From: Xanthomarina sp035306605
Lineage (GTDB): Bacteria; Bacteroidota; Bacteroidia; Flavobacteriales; Flavobacteriaceae
DNA: 64,000 bases
Direction: 5' to 3' (one strand)
NCBI GenBank assembly: GCA_035306605.1
Contig: DATGNR010000035.1
Position numbers and translations under genes: made by a program. Shown here piece after piece: positions 33,993-43,687 of the stretch. The notes under the pieces were generated by a model. It did no database searches and was not told the DNA's origin. It worked only from the letters and a program-made list of their open reading frames with translations. Positions within the stretch are counted from its first letter, which is position 1. Each line of letters begins with the position of its first letter.

Positions 33993-36900
33993 TATCTTGT
34001 TTGAAATAGTCTTTGACTTTTTTATTATAAACTGGGCGCAAAGGTAAACTTTGTCTGTTTAATATTTCGTTAGTATTAAAATATTCTTTCGCTTTAGGGA
34101 TTACATTATTAGTATTATTATCAAAATCGGTGGTGTTCGTCTCGGCCTTTCGCTTGGTATCTTGCCCTTGTTGAAAAGTAGCGTTTTCCATTTTTAATAA
34201 TTGATGTTGAAGATTCATCATTTTTTCAAGCGTTCGTTGAGTGAAACCTTTATTCAATAAATCCATTTCCACCTGCTCCATTTGTTTTAGTAAATTGTTA
34301 CCAGCTGGATTCATTCCTTCCTTAGCCAAACGGTTTTCCAAGGCCTGTCTTATTTGTTGTTGCTGTTGATAAATTTCGAATAATTTTCCGTGCAAATCAT
34401 CTGACATAGAACCCTCTCCTTCTCCTTGCTTTTGACCCCCACTACCCGGTTTCCCATCATTTCCATCTTGACCATTCTTGTCTCCCTTATCCCCCTTTTC
34501 TCCGTCTTTTCCCTTATCTTTAGGTTGGCCTTCCTCTCCTTGTTTCATAGCCTCTCCCATTTGTTTATTCAATTCCTCCTGACTCATAATAATATCAGGT
34601 AAGCCTTGTTCTGGTTTTCCCTGTCCACCTGAACCTTGACCACTAGCTTGCATTTGCATAGAGTCCATTACATCACTTAAAAAATTAGCCAAATTATTAG
34701 CCGCAGTAATAGTGTATTGTTGATTAGACACACCTTTGAAAATATTATTATCCGAAAATTGATCCAAGGATTTATCAATATTATAGAACACTTCAGAAAT
34801 TTCTTTATTTACAAATTCTGAAAGTTTAGGTTGCCTTAAGGATAAGGAAAATAAACTATCATCAATATGAGAAAAGTGTTCCTTTAAGGTGTGCTGCTTT
34901 TTTAAATATTCAGCATATTTATTATGATTAACTTCGATACTTTTAAACTGATTCATTAAATCCTCTTGATCGAAAGAAAATAAAATAAGATTATCGAGAA
35001 CCTGGCGAAGCATATCAATATCTTCTTGCATTTGCTCCGCACCACCACCCATCATTTCCATTCCAGCTTGCATTTTCTCGCTCATATTTTTCATTTTCTG
35101 ACCCGCTTGTTTTTGTTTTTTCGAGGCGTTTTTTTGATTTTCTTGAGCGTCTTGTTCCTGACTTTGTTCTTCGTTCTTTTCCTTTTTACCTAATTCATCT
35201 GTGGCTTCTTGTTGATCCTTTTTTATATCTTCATTTAATTTTTCATCGTTTGGTACTTTTAACGGATCTATTAAGCTTTCATTTTCCTTCTGAAGTTTTT
35301 CCAGTTCCTTTTGAAAACCTTCAAATTCCTTATTTAATTCTTCCTGTTTCTCTTTCGTGTTGTTATCCTTAGACTCATTAGACAGATCTAATTGCTTTTT
35401 AGCCAAATCATCTAATTCCTTTTGAAGTTTTTCAAGCTTTTTTGTTATATAGTATTTCTTAGTCAATTCTAATAATTGCTCCAAACTTCGCTTTCTATTT
35501 TTATTTTGTTTTGCAAGTTGTTCTAACTTTTCAGAAAGCTCTTCCTTATTAATTTTCTCTTGAAGTTTTTCTAATTCCTCTAAAAGCTTTTCATCTTTTT
35601 TTAATTGTTCTTCATTATCCTTTAAGCGTTCTTTTAAATCCTCTTTAAACGGATCAAACTCTTCATTATCCTTTTGAAACTTTTCTAAATTATCTTTGAG
35701 TTCCTTATTAAAATTTTGCATCATTTCTTCCTGCTGTTTCTGACGCTTTAAGAAATTTTCTAACTGACGTTTATCATTGAAATTTAATTCAGATTTCTCC
35801 TTTTGAATTTTTGAAAGAGATTCCAATTCCTTTTCTCTTTCTTGGAATTTTTCAAGAGATTTATCTAAGTTTTGAATAGTTTCATTTTGTTGTTGCAATT
35901 GCTTGTCTTCCTCCTCTTCTTTAGTTAGTTTTCGATAAGAATAAACAGTACTTTTTGTGTTTTTAAAATTGTTTAAAGCATCATTATCAAATACTTGGAA
36001 ATATAAATTATAGCTAACTCCAGCCTTTAATTGTAACTGATTTGGAAATGCAGTAATAAAATCAGCCACATTAGCATTTGAAATTGAAATAGGTTCATAT
36101 TTTACATCTTCTTCATTATCAATAGGATAATATACTAATTGCAATTTAGTTAATCCATAATCATCACTTGCTTGTCCTTTAAAATAAAGTGATTGCTGAT
36201 CTAAGCTATCCACAGCCATTTTTACAGTTAATTCAGGATATTCATCTGAAATTACATCAATAGCATACGACAAGGTTTCATAATTTTTAAGGTTTGAATT
36301 ACTTGTGGTTAAACTGTAGTTTAAGGATTTAGAAATTTGTTTTGTGGCCTCGAAAGTGTTCCTACCGGATTTTTCAAATTGAAGAGTGTCCTTTGAAACT
36401 AAATGAACTTCATCAGTAGATTTAGTTCCCAGTTTCCAAGTAATTTTTGTTCCTTGTGGAACGATGGCGTTTCCATTACTTTTTAAAACTTCGTTTGTTC
36501 TTTTGGTATAAGAAGGATAATCCAAATGCATTTCAAAGTTTAACAAACTAGGCACTTCCACCACATTTAAAACATAAGATTTAGATCGGACACCAGCGGC
36601 AGATAAGTCAAATTCAACATCCGATTTAGGTCTAGAAAAAACATATTCAAAATTCCCTGGACTTAATTGTTGTAACACATACGACTGGTTGTTAAAGGAA
36701 ATTTTAACAGTTTCTGGAACCACATCTCCAACGGTTGCAACCAATAATTTAAAATCCTTGTTTTCGTTTGTATTTAAAGTTTCATTCAAAATAAAAAATT
36801 GAAACGGTGCTGGTGGCTCGTAGGCGGTTTTATAGTTTACAACGCGTTCATAACTATCACTAAACCAATTAAAATGACCAGTAATAAAGGTTAAAACTAA

Positions 36901-37386
36901 AATAACAACTGGAATTGCAGCATATTTAAGATATTTTAAATTCGATTTAAAGTTAACAGCCAATTTAAATGGAATAGGTTGTAACTCGGAAGATTTCTGC
37001 TCAATACTAGCAAGAAGAAGATCAGACTCAGAAGATTCTTCTTTCAACTGAAGCACATTTAATAATTTATCGTTCACCTCAGGGAAGTGATTACCAATAA
37101 TTTTTGAAGCTTCCTTATAATCTATTCCTTTTTGAAGCTTAAATAATTTAGCCAACGGAATAGCAATAAATTTAAAAAACAAAGCCAACTCTACTCCAAC
37201 AAAAACCCAAAATAAAATTGTTCTTGCAGTTGGATTTAACCACAACACATACTCAACGAAAAGAGTAAATAAAAAATACAAAAGGCCTAAAGCAAAAAAT
37301 AATATGGCTCCTTTTAATAACTCGTTGGTATAAAATCGCCTTATAAATTGCTCTAATTTTAATTGTATGTCCTTAAATTTTGTCAT
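33985..37386 (-). CDS. DUF4175 family large membrane protein
   Basis: An 1133-residue protein typical of Bacteroidetes DUF4175. Two membrane segments lie near residues 23-72 and another near 155-172; an extracytoplasmic beta-rich region follows, then a very long, highly charged coiled-coil region (about residues 490-800) rich in Glu, Lys and Gln. Residues about 910-990 are low-complexity and glycine-rich with collagen-like G-x-y runs, and a helical tail closes the protein. Function is unknown; homologues are found in all flavobacteria I recall, next to ybeY and mnmG. It shares an 8-base overlap with ybeY and is divergent from gltX. Confidence 0.85.
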   Translation of the reverse strand: MTKFKDIQLKLEQFIRRFYTNELLKGAILFFALGLLYFLFTLFVEYVLWLNPTARTILFWVFVGVELALFFKFIAIPLAKLFKLQKGIDYKEASKIIGNHFPEVNDKLLNVLQLKEESSESDLLLASIEQKSSELQPIPFKLAVNFKSNLKYLKYAAIPVVILVLTFITGHFNWFSDSYERVVNYKTAYEPPAPFQFFILNETLNTNENKDFKLLVATVGDVVPETVKISFNNQSYVLQQLSPGNFEYVFSRPKSDVEFDLSAAGVRSKSYVLNVVEVPSLLNFEMHLDYPSYTKRTNEVLKSNGNAIVPQGTKITWKLGTKSTDEVHLVSKDTLQFEKSGRNTFEATKQISKSLNYSLTTSNSNLKNYETLSYAIDVISDEYPELTVKMAVDSLDQQSLYFKGQASDDYGLTKLQLVYYPIDNEEDVKYEPISISNANVADFITAFPNQLQLKAGVSYNLYFQVFDNDALNNFKNTKSTVYSYRKLTKEEEEDKQLQQQNETIQNLDKSLEKFQEREKELESLSKIQKEKSELNFNDKRQLENFLKRQKQQEEMMQNFNKELKDNLEKFQKDNEEFDPFKEDLKERLKDNEEQLKKDEKLLEELEKLQEKINKEELSEKLEQLAKQNKNRKRSLEQLLELTKKYYITKKLEKLQKELDDLAKKQLDLSNESKDNNTKEKQEELNKEFEGFQKELEKLQKENESLIDPLKVPNDEKLNEDIKKDQQEATDELGKKEKNEEQSQEQDAQENQKNASKKQKQAGQKMKNMSEKMQAGMEMMGGGAEQMQEDIDMLRQVLDNLILFSFDQEDLMNQFKSIEVNHNKYAEYLKKQHTLKEHFSHIDDSLFSLSLRQPKLSEFVNKEISEVFYNIDKSLDQFSDNNIFKGVSNQQYTITAANNLANFLSDVMDSMQMQASGQGSGGQGKPEQGLPDIIMSQEELNKQMGEAMKQGEEGQPKDKGKDGEKGDKGDKNGQDGNDGKPGSGGQKQGEGEGSMSDDLHGKLFEIYQQQQQIRQALENRLAKEGMNPAGNNLLKQMEQVEMDLLNKGFTQRTLEKMMNLQHQLLKMENATFQQGQDTKRKAETNTTDFDNNTNNVIPKAKEYFNTNEILNRQSLPLRPVYNKKVKDYFKQDND

Positions 37387-37549
37387 GTAAATTAAGTTGC
37401 CAGTTTCCTAACCACTAAAACTACAATTTTATTTTTACTCTTATATGTTTCTCAATTGTAAAACTTAGTTAATTTCAGCAATTCAATCTCAATGAAGTAA
37501 CTTCCTTTCTCTTTATTCTATTTTCTTTGCTCTTTCTACAACTCTACTC

Positions 37550-37557
37550 TATCTTTG
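37550..37557 (+). promoter_or_regulatory. -7 promoter box of gltX
   Basis: TATCTTTG (TAnnTTTG) 19 bases before the ATG at 37577, with a TTTG 20 bases further upstream (37526-37529) as a possible -33 element. Confidence 0.6.
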
Positions 37558-37576
37558 CAACTTCAAACTTAATAAA

Positions 37577-39094
37577 ATGTCTAAACAAGTAAGAGTGCGT
37601 TTTGCACCAAGTCCAACAGGACCTTTACATATTGGAGGTGTTAGAACAGCACTTTTCAACTATCTGTTTGCTAAAAAACACAACGGAACTTTTATTCTTA
37701 GAATTGAAGACACCGATCAAAATAGATATGTGGAAGGTGCCGAAGATTATATTATAGAATCATTAAATTGGTGTCATATTCCTTATGATGAAGGCCCAGG
37801 AAAAAATGAAAAATTTGGTCCTTACAGACAAAGTGAACGCAAACATTTATACAAAGAATTTGCTGATAAATTAATAGCTTCAGGTAATGCTTACTACGCT
37901 TTTGATACAGCTGAAAAATTAGATTTTCATAGAAAAGACCATGAAGAAAAAGGTAAAACTTTTATCTATAACTGGCATAATCGTTTAAAATTAGACAATT
38001 CTTTGTCACTTTCTGCTGAAGAAACACAAGCAAAACTAGATGCTGGTGAAGATTATGTTATACGCTTTAAGTCGCCACAAGATGAAACCTTGCACCTAAC
38101 TGATATCATTCGTGGTAACATTACAATTGACACAAACATCTTAGATGATAAGGTTTTATTTAAAAGCGATGGTATGCCAACCTATCATTTAGCGAATATT
38201 GTAGATGATCATTTAATGGAAATTACACACGTAATTCGTGGTGAAGAATGGTTACCATCTTTAGCTTTGCATTATCTATTATATCAAGCTTTTGGATGGG
38301 AAGCTCCTGAATTTGCACATTTACCACTTATTTTAAAACCTACAGGAAAAGGAAAATTAAGCAAACGTGATGGCGATAAATTAGGTTTCCCGGTATTTCC
38401 ATTGGCCTATAAAGATGAAAAAACTGAAGACATTTCCCGTGGGTATAGAGAAGATGGGTATTTTTCTGAAGCTGTAATCAATTTTTTAGCCTTTTTAGGT
38501 TGGAATCCTGGTACAGAACAAGAGAATTTTAGTTTAGATGAATTAGTTCAAGCTTTCGATTTAAGTCGTGTAAATAAATCTGGAGCTCGTTTTGATCCAG
38601 ATAAAATAAAATGGTTTAACCATCATTATATGCAAGAACAGGATAACGATGAACTTGCAGAACAATTTAAAATTTTATTTCCAGAAGAATTAAATGATAT
38701 TGATGTTCAATACATTTCCATGGTTATTAATTTAATTAAGGAACGAGCAACATTTGTAACAGATTTTTGGGATTTAGGGCATTTTTTCTTCGTAACACCA
38801 TCAAATCTTGATGAAAAAGCTACTAAAAAGGCTTGGAAAGAAGATTCTCCTGAAATTATGAAAGAATTAATAACTGTAATTACTTCAATTGATGATTATA
38901 CAGTTGAAAACCTTCAAACAGTCATTAAAGGGTGGATTACTTCAAAAGAAATTGGTTTTGGAAAGGTAATGATGCCATTACGATTAGCCTTAGTTGGAGC
39001 TTTACAAGGTCCAGAGGTTTTTGATATTATGTACTTAATTGGTAAAGATGAAAGTGTTAGACGAATAGAAAATTTAATCAACACCCTATCATAA
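37577..39094 (+). CDS. gltX: Glutamate--tRNA ligase
   Basis: Class I aminoacyl-tRNA synthetase charging tRNA-Glu. The HIGH motif lies at residues 18-21 (PSPTGPLHIGG) and the KMSKS-equivalent KLSKRDGDKLG near residue 260. At 505 residues it is normal for a discriminating or non-discriminating GluRS; glnS is also present in the window, so non-discrimination is not needed for Gln. It has a clear -7 box and ends in a strong terminator whose left arm begins in the stop codon. Confidence 0.97.
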   Translation: MSKQVRVRFAPSPTGPLHIGGVRTALFNYLFAKKHNGTFILRIEDTDQNRYVEGAEDYIIESLNWCHIPYDEGPGKNEKFGPYRQSERKHLYKEFADKLIASGNAYYAFDTAEKLDFHRKDHEEKGKTFIYNWHNRLKLDNSLSLSAEETQAKLDAGEDYVIRFKSPQDETLHLTDIIRGNITIDTNILDDKVLFKSDGMPTYHLANIVDDHLMEITHVIRGEEWLPSLALHYLLYQAFGWEAPEFAHLPLILKPTGKGKLSKRDGDKLGFPVFPLAYKDEKTEDISRGYREDGYFSEAVINFLAFLGWNPGTEQENFSLDELVQAFDLSRVNKSGARFDPDKIKWFNHHYMQEQDNDELAEQFKILFPEELNDIDVQYISMVINLIKERATFVTDFWDLGHFFFVTPSNLDEKATKKAWKEDSPEIMKELITVITSIDDYTVENLQTVIKGWITSKEIGFGKVMMPLRLALVGALQGPEVFDIMYLIGKDESVRRIENLINTLS

Positions 39095-39126
39095 CAAAAA
39101 AGCGACCGGTTGGTCGCTTTTTTGTT
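39094..39126. terminator. Bidirectional intrinsic terminator after gltX
   Basis: ACAAAAAAGCGACC pairs with GGTCGCTTTTTTGT around a GGTT loop, serving gltX and the converging outer-membrane gene. Confidence 0.92.
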
Positions 39127-39142
39127 TTTATACTTAAAATTT

Positions 39143-39826
39143 CTAAAAGGTAATCATAGCTGTAAAAGCCAACATGGATTGGTTTCCTTTTATTTTATTA
39201 TTATTTCCGCTTAAGTCTAAATTTCCATCATTTAATTTACTTAGCATATTGGTAAAACCATAAATATACTGAGCTTTCAGTCTAATAAAACCAAATCCAG
39301 CTGAAGCTCCAATGGCACCGTTCACATTAAAATTGGTAATATCTCTTAAATCCTTTGCTATTAATTTATTATATGAATTTACTATATAATTTTCATATGC
39401 CTTATCGTCTATTTCCATATCGCCATTGTACTGAATCATAGGACCCAAATCAATAGTTAAAAAACTTTGAATTAGCTTAACATGCATTAAAAGTGCAACT
39501 TGAGCTGTAAATATTTTATAGTCTACAAATTCTTCTCCAGAACTTATTTCAAAAGGTCTTGCAGCAATTCCTACATTGTTTTCAGCTAACTGGATAGTAT
39601 AACTAACATTATACCATTTATGTGGTATATCAACGGTTGCAGAGGCTCCAACTTGCCAACCGTTCCCTTTTTTAGTAGTAAAATTATCAGTTAAAATATC
39701 GTATTGTGTAATTCCACCATAGATACCAAAACCATTTCTGATATTATAGTTACCTTTTTGTCCATAGGACAGTGTAACAAAGCCAATACAGATTGCTACT
39801 AATAGTATAAGTTGTTTATTTTGCAT
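39143..39826 (-). CDS. Outer-membrane beta-barrel protein (PorT-like), hypothetical
   Basis: A 227-residue secreted protein: signal peptide ending near LSYGQ, then alternating hydrophobic strands with Gly and aromatic girdles (NGFGIYGGITQYD, GWQVGASATVDIP, ASAGFGFIRLKAQYIYGF) and a terminal Phe, all typical of small Bacteroidetes outer-membrane barrels. The ligand or role is unknown. A TATATTTG box lies at 39849-39856 and the gene is divergent from the SPFH gene. Confidence 0.8.
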   Translation of the reverse strand: MQNKQLILLVAICIGFVTLSYGQKGNYNIRNGFGIYGGITQYDILTDNFTTKKGNGWQVGASATVDIPHKWYNVSYTIQLAENNVGIAARPFEISSGEEFVDYKIFTAQVALLMHVKLIQSFLTIDLGPMIQYNGDMEIDDKAYENYIVNSYNKLIAKDLRDITNFNVNGAIGASAGFGFIRLKAQYIYGFTNMLSKLNDGNLDLSGNNNKIKGNQSMLAFTAMITF

Positions 39827-39848
39827 AAGTTATCTGGTGTGATTCTAA

Positions 39849-39856
39849 CAAATATA
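39849..39856 (-). promoter_or_regulatory. -7 promoter box of the beta-barrel gene
   Basis: The minus strand reads TATATTTG, 22 bases before the ATG at 39826. Confidence 0.5.
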
Positions 39857-39902
39857 ACTTAAATTCGTGTTTATCTAATTTACAAACCTAAAAAATCCTA
39901 TT

Positions 39903-40826
39903 ATGTCTATTTTATCCATACCTATTTTAATACTTGGTTTATTCATTTTTATTTCCCTGTTTTTCATTGTTAAACAGCAAACTGCGGTTATTGTTGAGCG
40001 CTTTGGAAAATTCCATAGTATCCGCCAATCTGGTTTACATTTAAAAATTCCGTTAGTAGATAGAATTGCCGGAAGATTAAGTTTAAAAATTCAGCAATTA
40101 GATGTTATTATTGAAACTAAAACTTTAGATGATGTATTTGTAAGATTGAAAGTATCTGTTCAATACAAAGTTATTAGCCAAAAAGTTTATGATGCTTTTT
40201 ACAAATTAGATTATCCACACGAACAAATAACAAGTTATGTATTTGATGTAGTTCGTGCGGAAGTTCCTAAAATGAAATTAGATGATGTTTTTGTTAAAAA
40301 AGACGATATTGCTTTAGCCGTTAAAGCCGAACTAAATGATGCCATGTCCGATTACGGGTTTGACATTATTAAAACTTTAGTTACTGATATTGACCCAGAT
40401 GCTCAAGTAAAACAAGCCATGAACCGCATTAATGCTTCTGAACGTGAAAAAATTGCTGCTCAATTTGAAGGAGATGCTGCACGGATTTTAATTGTTGAAA
40501 AAGCAAAAGCTGAAGCTGAAAGTAAACGTTTACAAGGACAAGGTATTGCCGATCAACGTCGTGAAATTGCAAGAGGTTTAGAGGAATCTGTAGAAGTACT
40601 TAACAAAGTTGGAATTAACAGCCAAGAAGCTTCCGCCTTAATTGTTGTAACGCAACATTACGATACTTTACAAGCTATTGGAAGTGAAACAAACAGTAAT
40701 TTAATTTTATTGCCAAACTCGCCTCAAGCAGGAAGCAATATGCTTAACGATATGGTAGCTAGTTTTACAGCTAGCAATCAAATTGGAGAAGCTATGAAGA
40801 ATTCGAATAAAAAGAATAAAGAGTAA
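39903..40826 (+). CDS. SPFH domain/band 7 family protein (stomatin-like)
   Basis: A 307-residue membrane-anchored SPFH protein. One hydrophobic segment at residues 3-22 is followed by the band 7 domain starting QQTAVIVERFGKFHSI and a C-terminal helical region rich in Ala and Glu (EKAKAEAESKRLQGQG) that drives oligomerisation. Family members organise membrane microdomains or scaffold membrane proteases. The common partner NfeD is not adjacent. It ends at a bidirectional terminator. Confidence 0.92.
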   Translation: MSILSIPILILGLFIFISLFFIVKQQTAVIVERFGKFHSIRQSGLHLKIPLVDRIAGRLSLKIQQLDVIIETKTLDDVFVRLKVSVQYKVISQKVYDAFYKLDYPHEQITSYVFDVVRAEVPKMKLDDVFVKKDDIALAVKAELNDAMSDYGFDIIKTLVTDIDPDAQVKQAMNRINASEREKIAAQFEGDAARILIVEKAKAEAESKRLQGQGIADQRREIARGLEESVEVLNKVGINSQEASALIVVTQHYDTLQAIGSETNSNLILLPNSPQAGSNMLNDMVASFTASNQIGEAMKNSNKKNKE

Positions 40827-40850
40827 TTTTTGCTAAAACCAATTACATAA

Positions 40851-40882
40851 AAAAACCTCCAATTTTAAAATTGGAGGTTTTT
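40851..40882. terminator. Bidirectional intrinsic terminator
   Basis: AAAAACCTCCAATTTT (40851-40866) is followed at once by its exact complement (40867-40882). It serves the SPFH gene and overlaps the stop codon of the small gene on the other strand. Confidence 0.9.
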
Positions 40883-41090
40883 AATTTATATGACTTAGCT
40901 TATGTTTATCTATTAAATTATTTAAAATAGATAAATATTTTTGTAATTCCACAGTTGAAATCTCCGGATGTTCCACATTTGGAATGGTAATAGGATCTTC
41001 ATCTAAATGCCTATAAAGCGCTGGGTATTCCTTTTTAATCCGAAGTAATAGGTTCGATATTTCTGAGAGTAGTTCTTTCACTGTTTTCAT
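40881..41090 (-). CDS. Small conserved-looking hypothetical protein
   Basis: A 69-residue protein, mostly helical, beginning MKTVKELLSEISNLLLRIKK and containing a proline-rich turn (DEDPITIPNVEHPEIST) between two helices. I do not recognise a named family. It is supported by its isolated transcription unit: it lies between the terminator that covers its own stop and the glnS terminator, with about 150 bases of leader. It could be a small regulatory or structural protein. Confidence 0.6.
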   Translation of the reverse strand: MKTVKELLSEISNLLLRIKKEYPALYRHLDEDPITIPNVEHPEISTVELQKYLSILNNLIDKHKLSHIN

Positions 41091-41240
41091 ATTAAAATTA
41101 TATTAGTTAATATAAGATAGTAAGTTAAAAGGTATTTTCAAAATAAATAACTTAATATTAACTATTTAGCTAAAAATAGTCATTAAAAAATAAGCCTATT
41201 ACTACTCTTTACCATTTTAAAATCAAGTGTAATAAAAAAG

Positions 41241-41271
41241 AAAACCCTCGAATAAATAATTCGAGGGTTTT
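41241..41271 (-). terminator. Intrinsic terminator of glnS
   Basis: AAAACCCTCGAAT and ATTCGAGGGTTTT pair perfectly around a five-base loop; on the minus strand the second arm runs into a T-rich tract 22 bases after the glnS stop. Confidence 0.88.
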
Positions 41272-41292
41272 AAATTTTTGTGTCTAATTTAC

Positions 41293-43311
41293 TTAAATAG
41301 CTTTTGCTTCAGCTACCAAAAGTTCATTACTATCTTCCAATGCTTTATCAATAAATTCATTGATTTCCGCGTTTTTATCTTGACCGTTTTTAATTAAAAC
41401 ACTTAATGTTAACATAGCGGCAATACGTGTTCCAACCTTTTTAACTGCAGTATTAAATAAGGGATTTAACTCTTCGTAAGTCACGTTTTTAGCTAATTCC
41501 AGTATTTCAGCTTTTACTTTTAACTGCTTCGCTTCAGGTAAATTGGTGTATTTTTTACCTAACTGTTGAATGACATCAATTGCTTTTCTTTGAGGTTGAT
41601 TTTGTTTGGGTTGCTGATTTTGATTCTTATTCCCCTCATTTCCAGAATTTTTAGATTGTTTAGTCCTAGAATCTTTTAAACCTACTGTTTTATTAAACAC
41701 TAATTTTTCTGAAGTTGAATCGTTATCCACATTAAAATAACCAATTCGTTGAAATTGAAACCTCTCTCCTACTTTTGCATCTGCTAGGCTAGGTTCTAAA
41801 TAAGCTTCAACTATTTTCAAAGATTCAGGATTTACAAACTCCATAAAATCTTTATCCTGATGTGAATCTGGTGCTTCATCTAAAAATAATCTGTCGTATT
41901 CTCTAACTTCAGCCTTTATAGCCTGAGCAATAGAAACCCAATGTAATGTTCCTTTTACTTTAATTGATGTATCCTCAGTATAAGTACAGTGAATTTCTGT
42001 TATATTTCCTTTATCATCTTTTACAACACTTTCACCTTTAATTATATAGGCGTTTTTTAAGCGAACTTCTTTTCCTAAAGTCAGTCTAAAATACTTACTG
42101 TTTGCTTGCTCTTTAAAATCGTCTCTTTCAATGTATATTTCACGAGAAAAAGGTACTTTTCTATAGCCAGCAGACTCATCCTCCTGATTATTTTCAGCAT
42201 CTAACCATTCTACTTTTCCTTCAGGATAATTAGTGATTACTACCTTAACCGGATCTAAAACAGCCATTACTCTTGGAGCTGTTTTATTTAAATCTTCACG
42301 AATGCAAAACTCTAGCAAGGCCACATCAATCACATTATCACGTTTTGCAACACCTGCGGTTTCAACAAATTTTCTAATTGAATTTGGGGTATAACCACGA
42401 CGGCGAAGTCCTGAAATAGTTGGCATTCTTGGATCGTCCCAACCAGCCACTACCTTTTCTTCTACCAATTTAAGTAATTTACGTTTACTCATAATGGTAT
42501 AACTTAAGTTCAAACGAGCAAATTCTCGCTGTTTAGGAAGCATTGGAAGCTCTTCTGACTGATATTTGTATACTTGTTCCTTAAACCAGTCGTAAAGCTC
42601 TCTATGAGGCTTAAATTCAAGAGAACAAAGTGAGTGCGAAATCTGTTCTATATAATCGCTTTCACCATGGGTCCAATCGTACATTGGATAAATACACCAA
42701 TCTGTACCTGTTCTGTGATGCGCTTTCTTTAAAATACGATACATCAACGGATCTCGCATCAACATATTTGGATGTTGCATGTCTATTTTGGCACGAAGTA
42801 CGTGAGACCCTTCATCAAATTTGCCATCTTTCATCCCTTGAAACAATTCCAAATTCTCTTCAATGGTTCTGTTTCTATATGGTCCATCAATTCCAGGTTG
42901 TGTTGGAGTTCCCTTTTGTTCAGCCATAGCTTCGCTAGACTGAGAGTCAACATAGGCTTTTCCTTCTTTTATTAATAGAACAGCCCAATCGTATAGCTGC
43001 TGAAAATAATCTGACGAATACAGCTCGTTAGCCCATTTATAACCTAACCAAGAAATATCTTCTTTAATAGCATCAACATACTCCTGTTCTTCTTTTGCTG
43101 GATTGGTATCGTCAAAACGAAGGTTTACAGGTGCATTATATTTTTCACCTAAACCAAAACTAATTCCAATGGCTTTTGTGTGACCAATATGTAAATAACC
43201 ATTTGGCTCTGGTGGAAAACGAAAGCGCAAAGCGTCTCTATCTAGACCATTAGCTAAATCTTCTTCTATAATATGCTCAATAAAATTGAGTGATTTTGTT
43301 TCTTCAGACAT
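41293..43311 (-). CDS. glnS: Glutamine--tRNA ligase with C-terminal extension
   Basis: Class I synthetase for tRNA-Gln. PPEPNGYLHIGHTKA holds the HIGH motif (41-44) and TIMSKRKLL the KMSKS-like motif. I start it at 43311 (MSEETKSLNF, 672 residues); an in-frame ATG at 43413 would add 34 residues unlike the family and collide with the divergent zinc-ribbon gene. After the anticodon-binding part, an Asn/Gln-rich linker (about 544-574) leads to an extra helical domain of about 100 residues. This may correspond to the YqeY-type tail described for some GlnRS proteins, but the match is not certain by eye. Presence of GlnRS means Gln-tRNA is made directly. Confidence 0.95.
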   Translation of the reverse strand: MSEETKSLNFIEHIIEEDLANGLDRDALRFRFPPEPNGYLHIGHTKAIGISFGLGEKYNAPVNLRFDDTNPAKEEQEYVDAIKEDISWLGYKWANELYSSDYFQQLYDWAVLLIKEGKAYVDSQSSEAMAEQKGTPTQPGIDGPYRNRTIEENLELFQGMKDGKFDEGSHVLRAKIDMQHPNMLMRDPLMYRILKKAHHRTGTDWCIYPMYDWTHGESDYIEQISHSLCSLEFKPHRELYDWFKEQVYKYQSEELPMLPKQREFARLNLSYTIMSKRKLLKLVEEKVVAGWDDPRMPTISGLRRRGYTPNSIRKFVETAGVAKRDNVIDVALLEFCIREDLNKTAPRVMAVLDPVKVVITNYPEGKVEWLDAENNQEDESAGYRKVPFSREIYIERDDFKEQANSKYFRLTLGKEVRLKNAYIIKGESVVKDDKGNITEIHCTYTEDTSIKVKGTLHWVSIAQAIKAEVREYDRLFLDEAPDSHQDKDFMEFVNPESLKIVEAYLEPSLADAKVGERFQFQRIGYFNVDNDSTSEKLVFNKTVGLKDSRTKQSKNSGNEGNKNQNQQPKQNQPQRKAIDVIQQLGKKYTNLPEAKQLKVKAEILELAKNVTYEELNPLFNTAVKKVGTRIAAMLTLSVLIKNGQDKNAEINEFIDKALEDSNELLVAEAKAI

Positions 43312-43411
43312 AAAGTATTCTTTATTCAAAATATGAGGAACAAAATTAGTTAATTTTAGACTAATTGTAACATCTGAATAGGATTTCATACCTACAAATA
43401 AAACATTAGCC

Positions 43412-43621
43412 ATGGAACATAGAAATTACGAATGTCCAAAATGCCAAAACAGAAGTTTCAAATTGGATCAGATGCAAGCAACAGGTGGACTTTTTACGAA
43501 GCTTTTTAACATTCAAAATAAGAAATTCACATCTGTAACCTGCCAAAAATGTACTTATACAGAGTTTTATAAATCAAAAACAAGCACCATAAGCAATGTT
43601 TTCGATTTCTTCACTAATTAA
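43412..43621 (+). CDS. Zinc-ribbon nucleic-acid-binding protein (DUF2082-like)
   Basis: A 69-residue protein with two CxxC knuckles, C8-x2-C11 and C44-x2-C47, in YECPKCQNRSF and SVTCQKCTYTEFYK. Spacing and the tail fit the small zinc-ribbon family annotated as DUF2082. It likely binds zinc and perhaps nucleic acid, with unknown role. It is divergent from glnS (100 bases between the starts) and followed by folB after 66 bases. Confidence 0.8.
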   Translation: MEHRNYECPKCQNRSFKLDQMQATGGLFTKLFNIQNKKFTSVTCQKCTYTEFYKSKTSTISNVFDFFTN

Positions 43622-43675
43622 GTAATCACTAAAAAAATTCTTTTAGGTATTTTATAAAAGTGACGTTTTGAATAG

Positions 43676-43683
43676 TATTTTTG
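43676..43683 (+). promoter_or_regulatory. -7 promoter box of folB, four bases from the ATG
   Basis: TATTTTTG matches TAnnTTTG and ends four bases before the folB ATG at 43688, so the message would be leaderless or nearly so. Confidence 0.45.
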
Positions 43684-43687
43684 CAAT

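Noticed and set aside
41723..41731. Perfect TTATCCACA DnaA box in glnS
   Set aside because: Coding-sequence coincidence, no neighbouring boxes.
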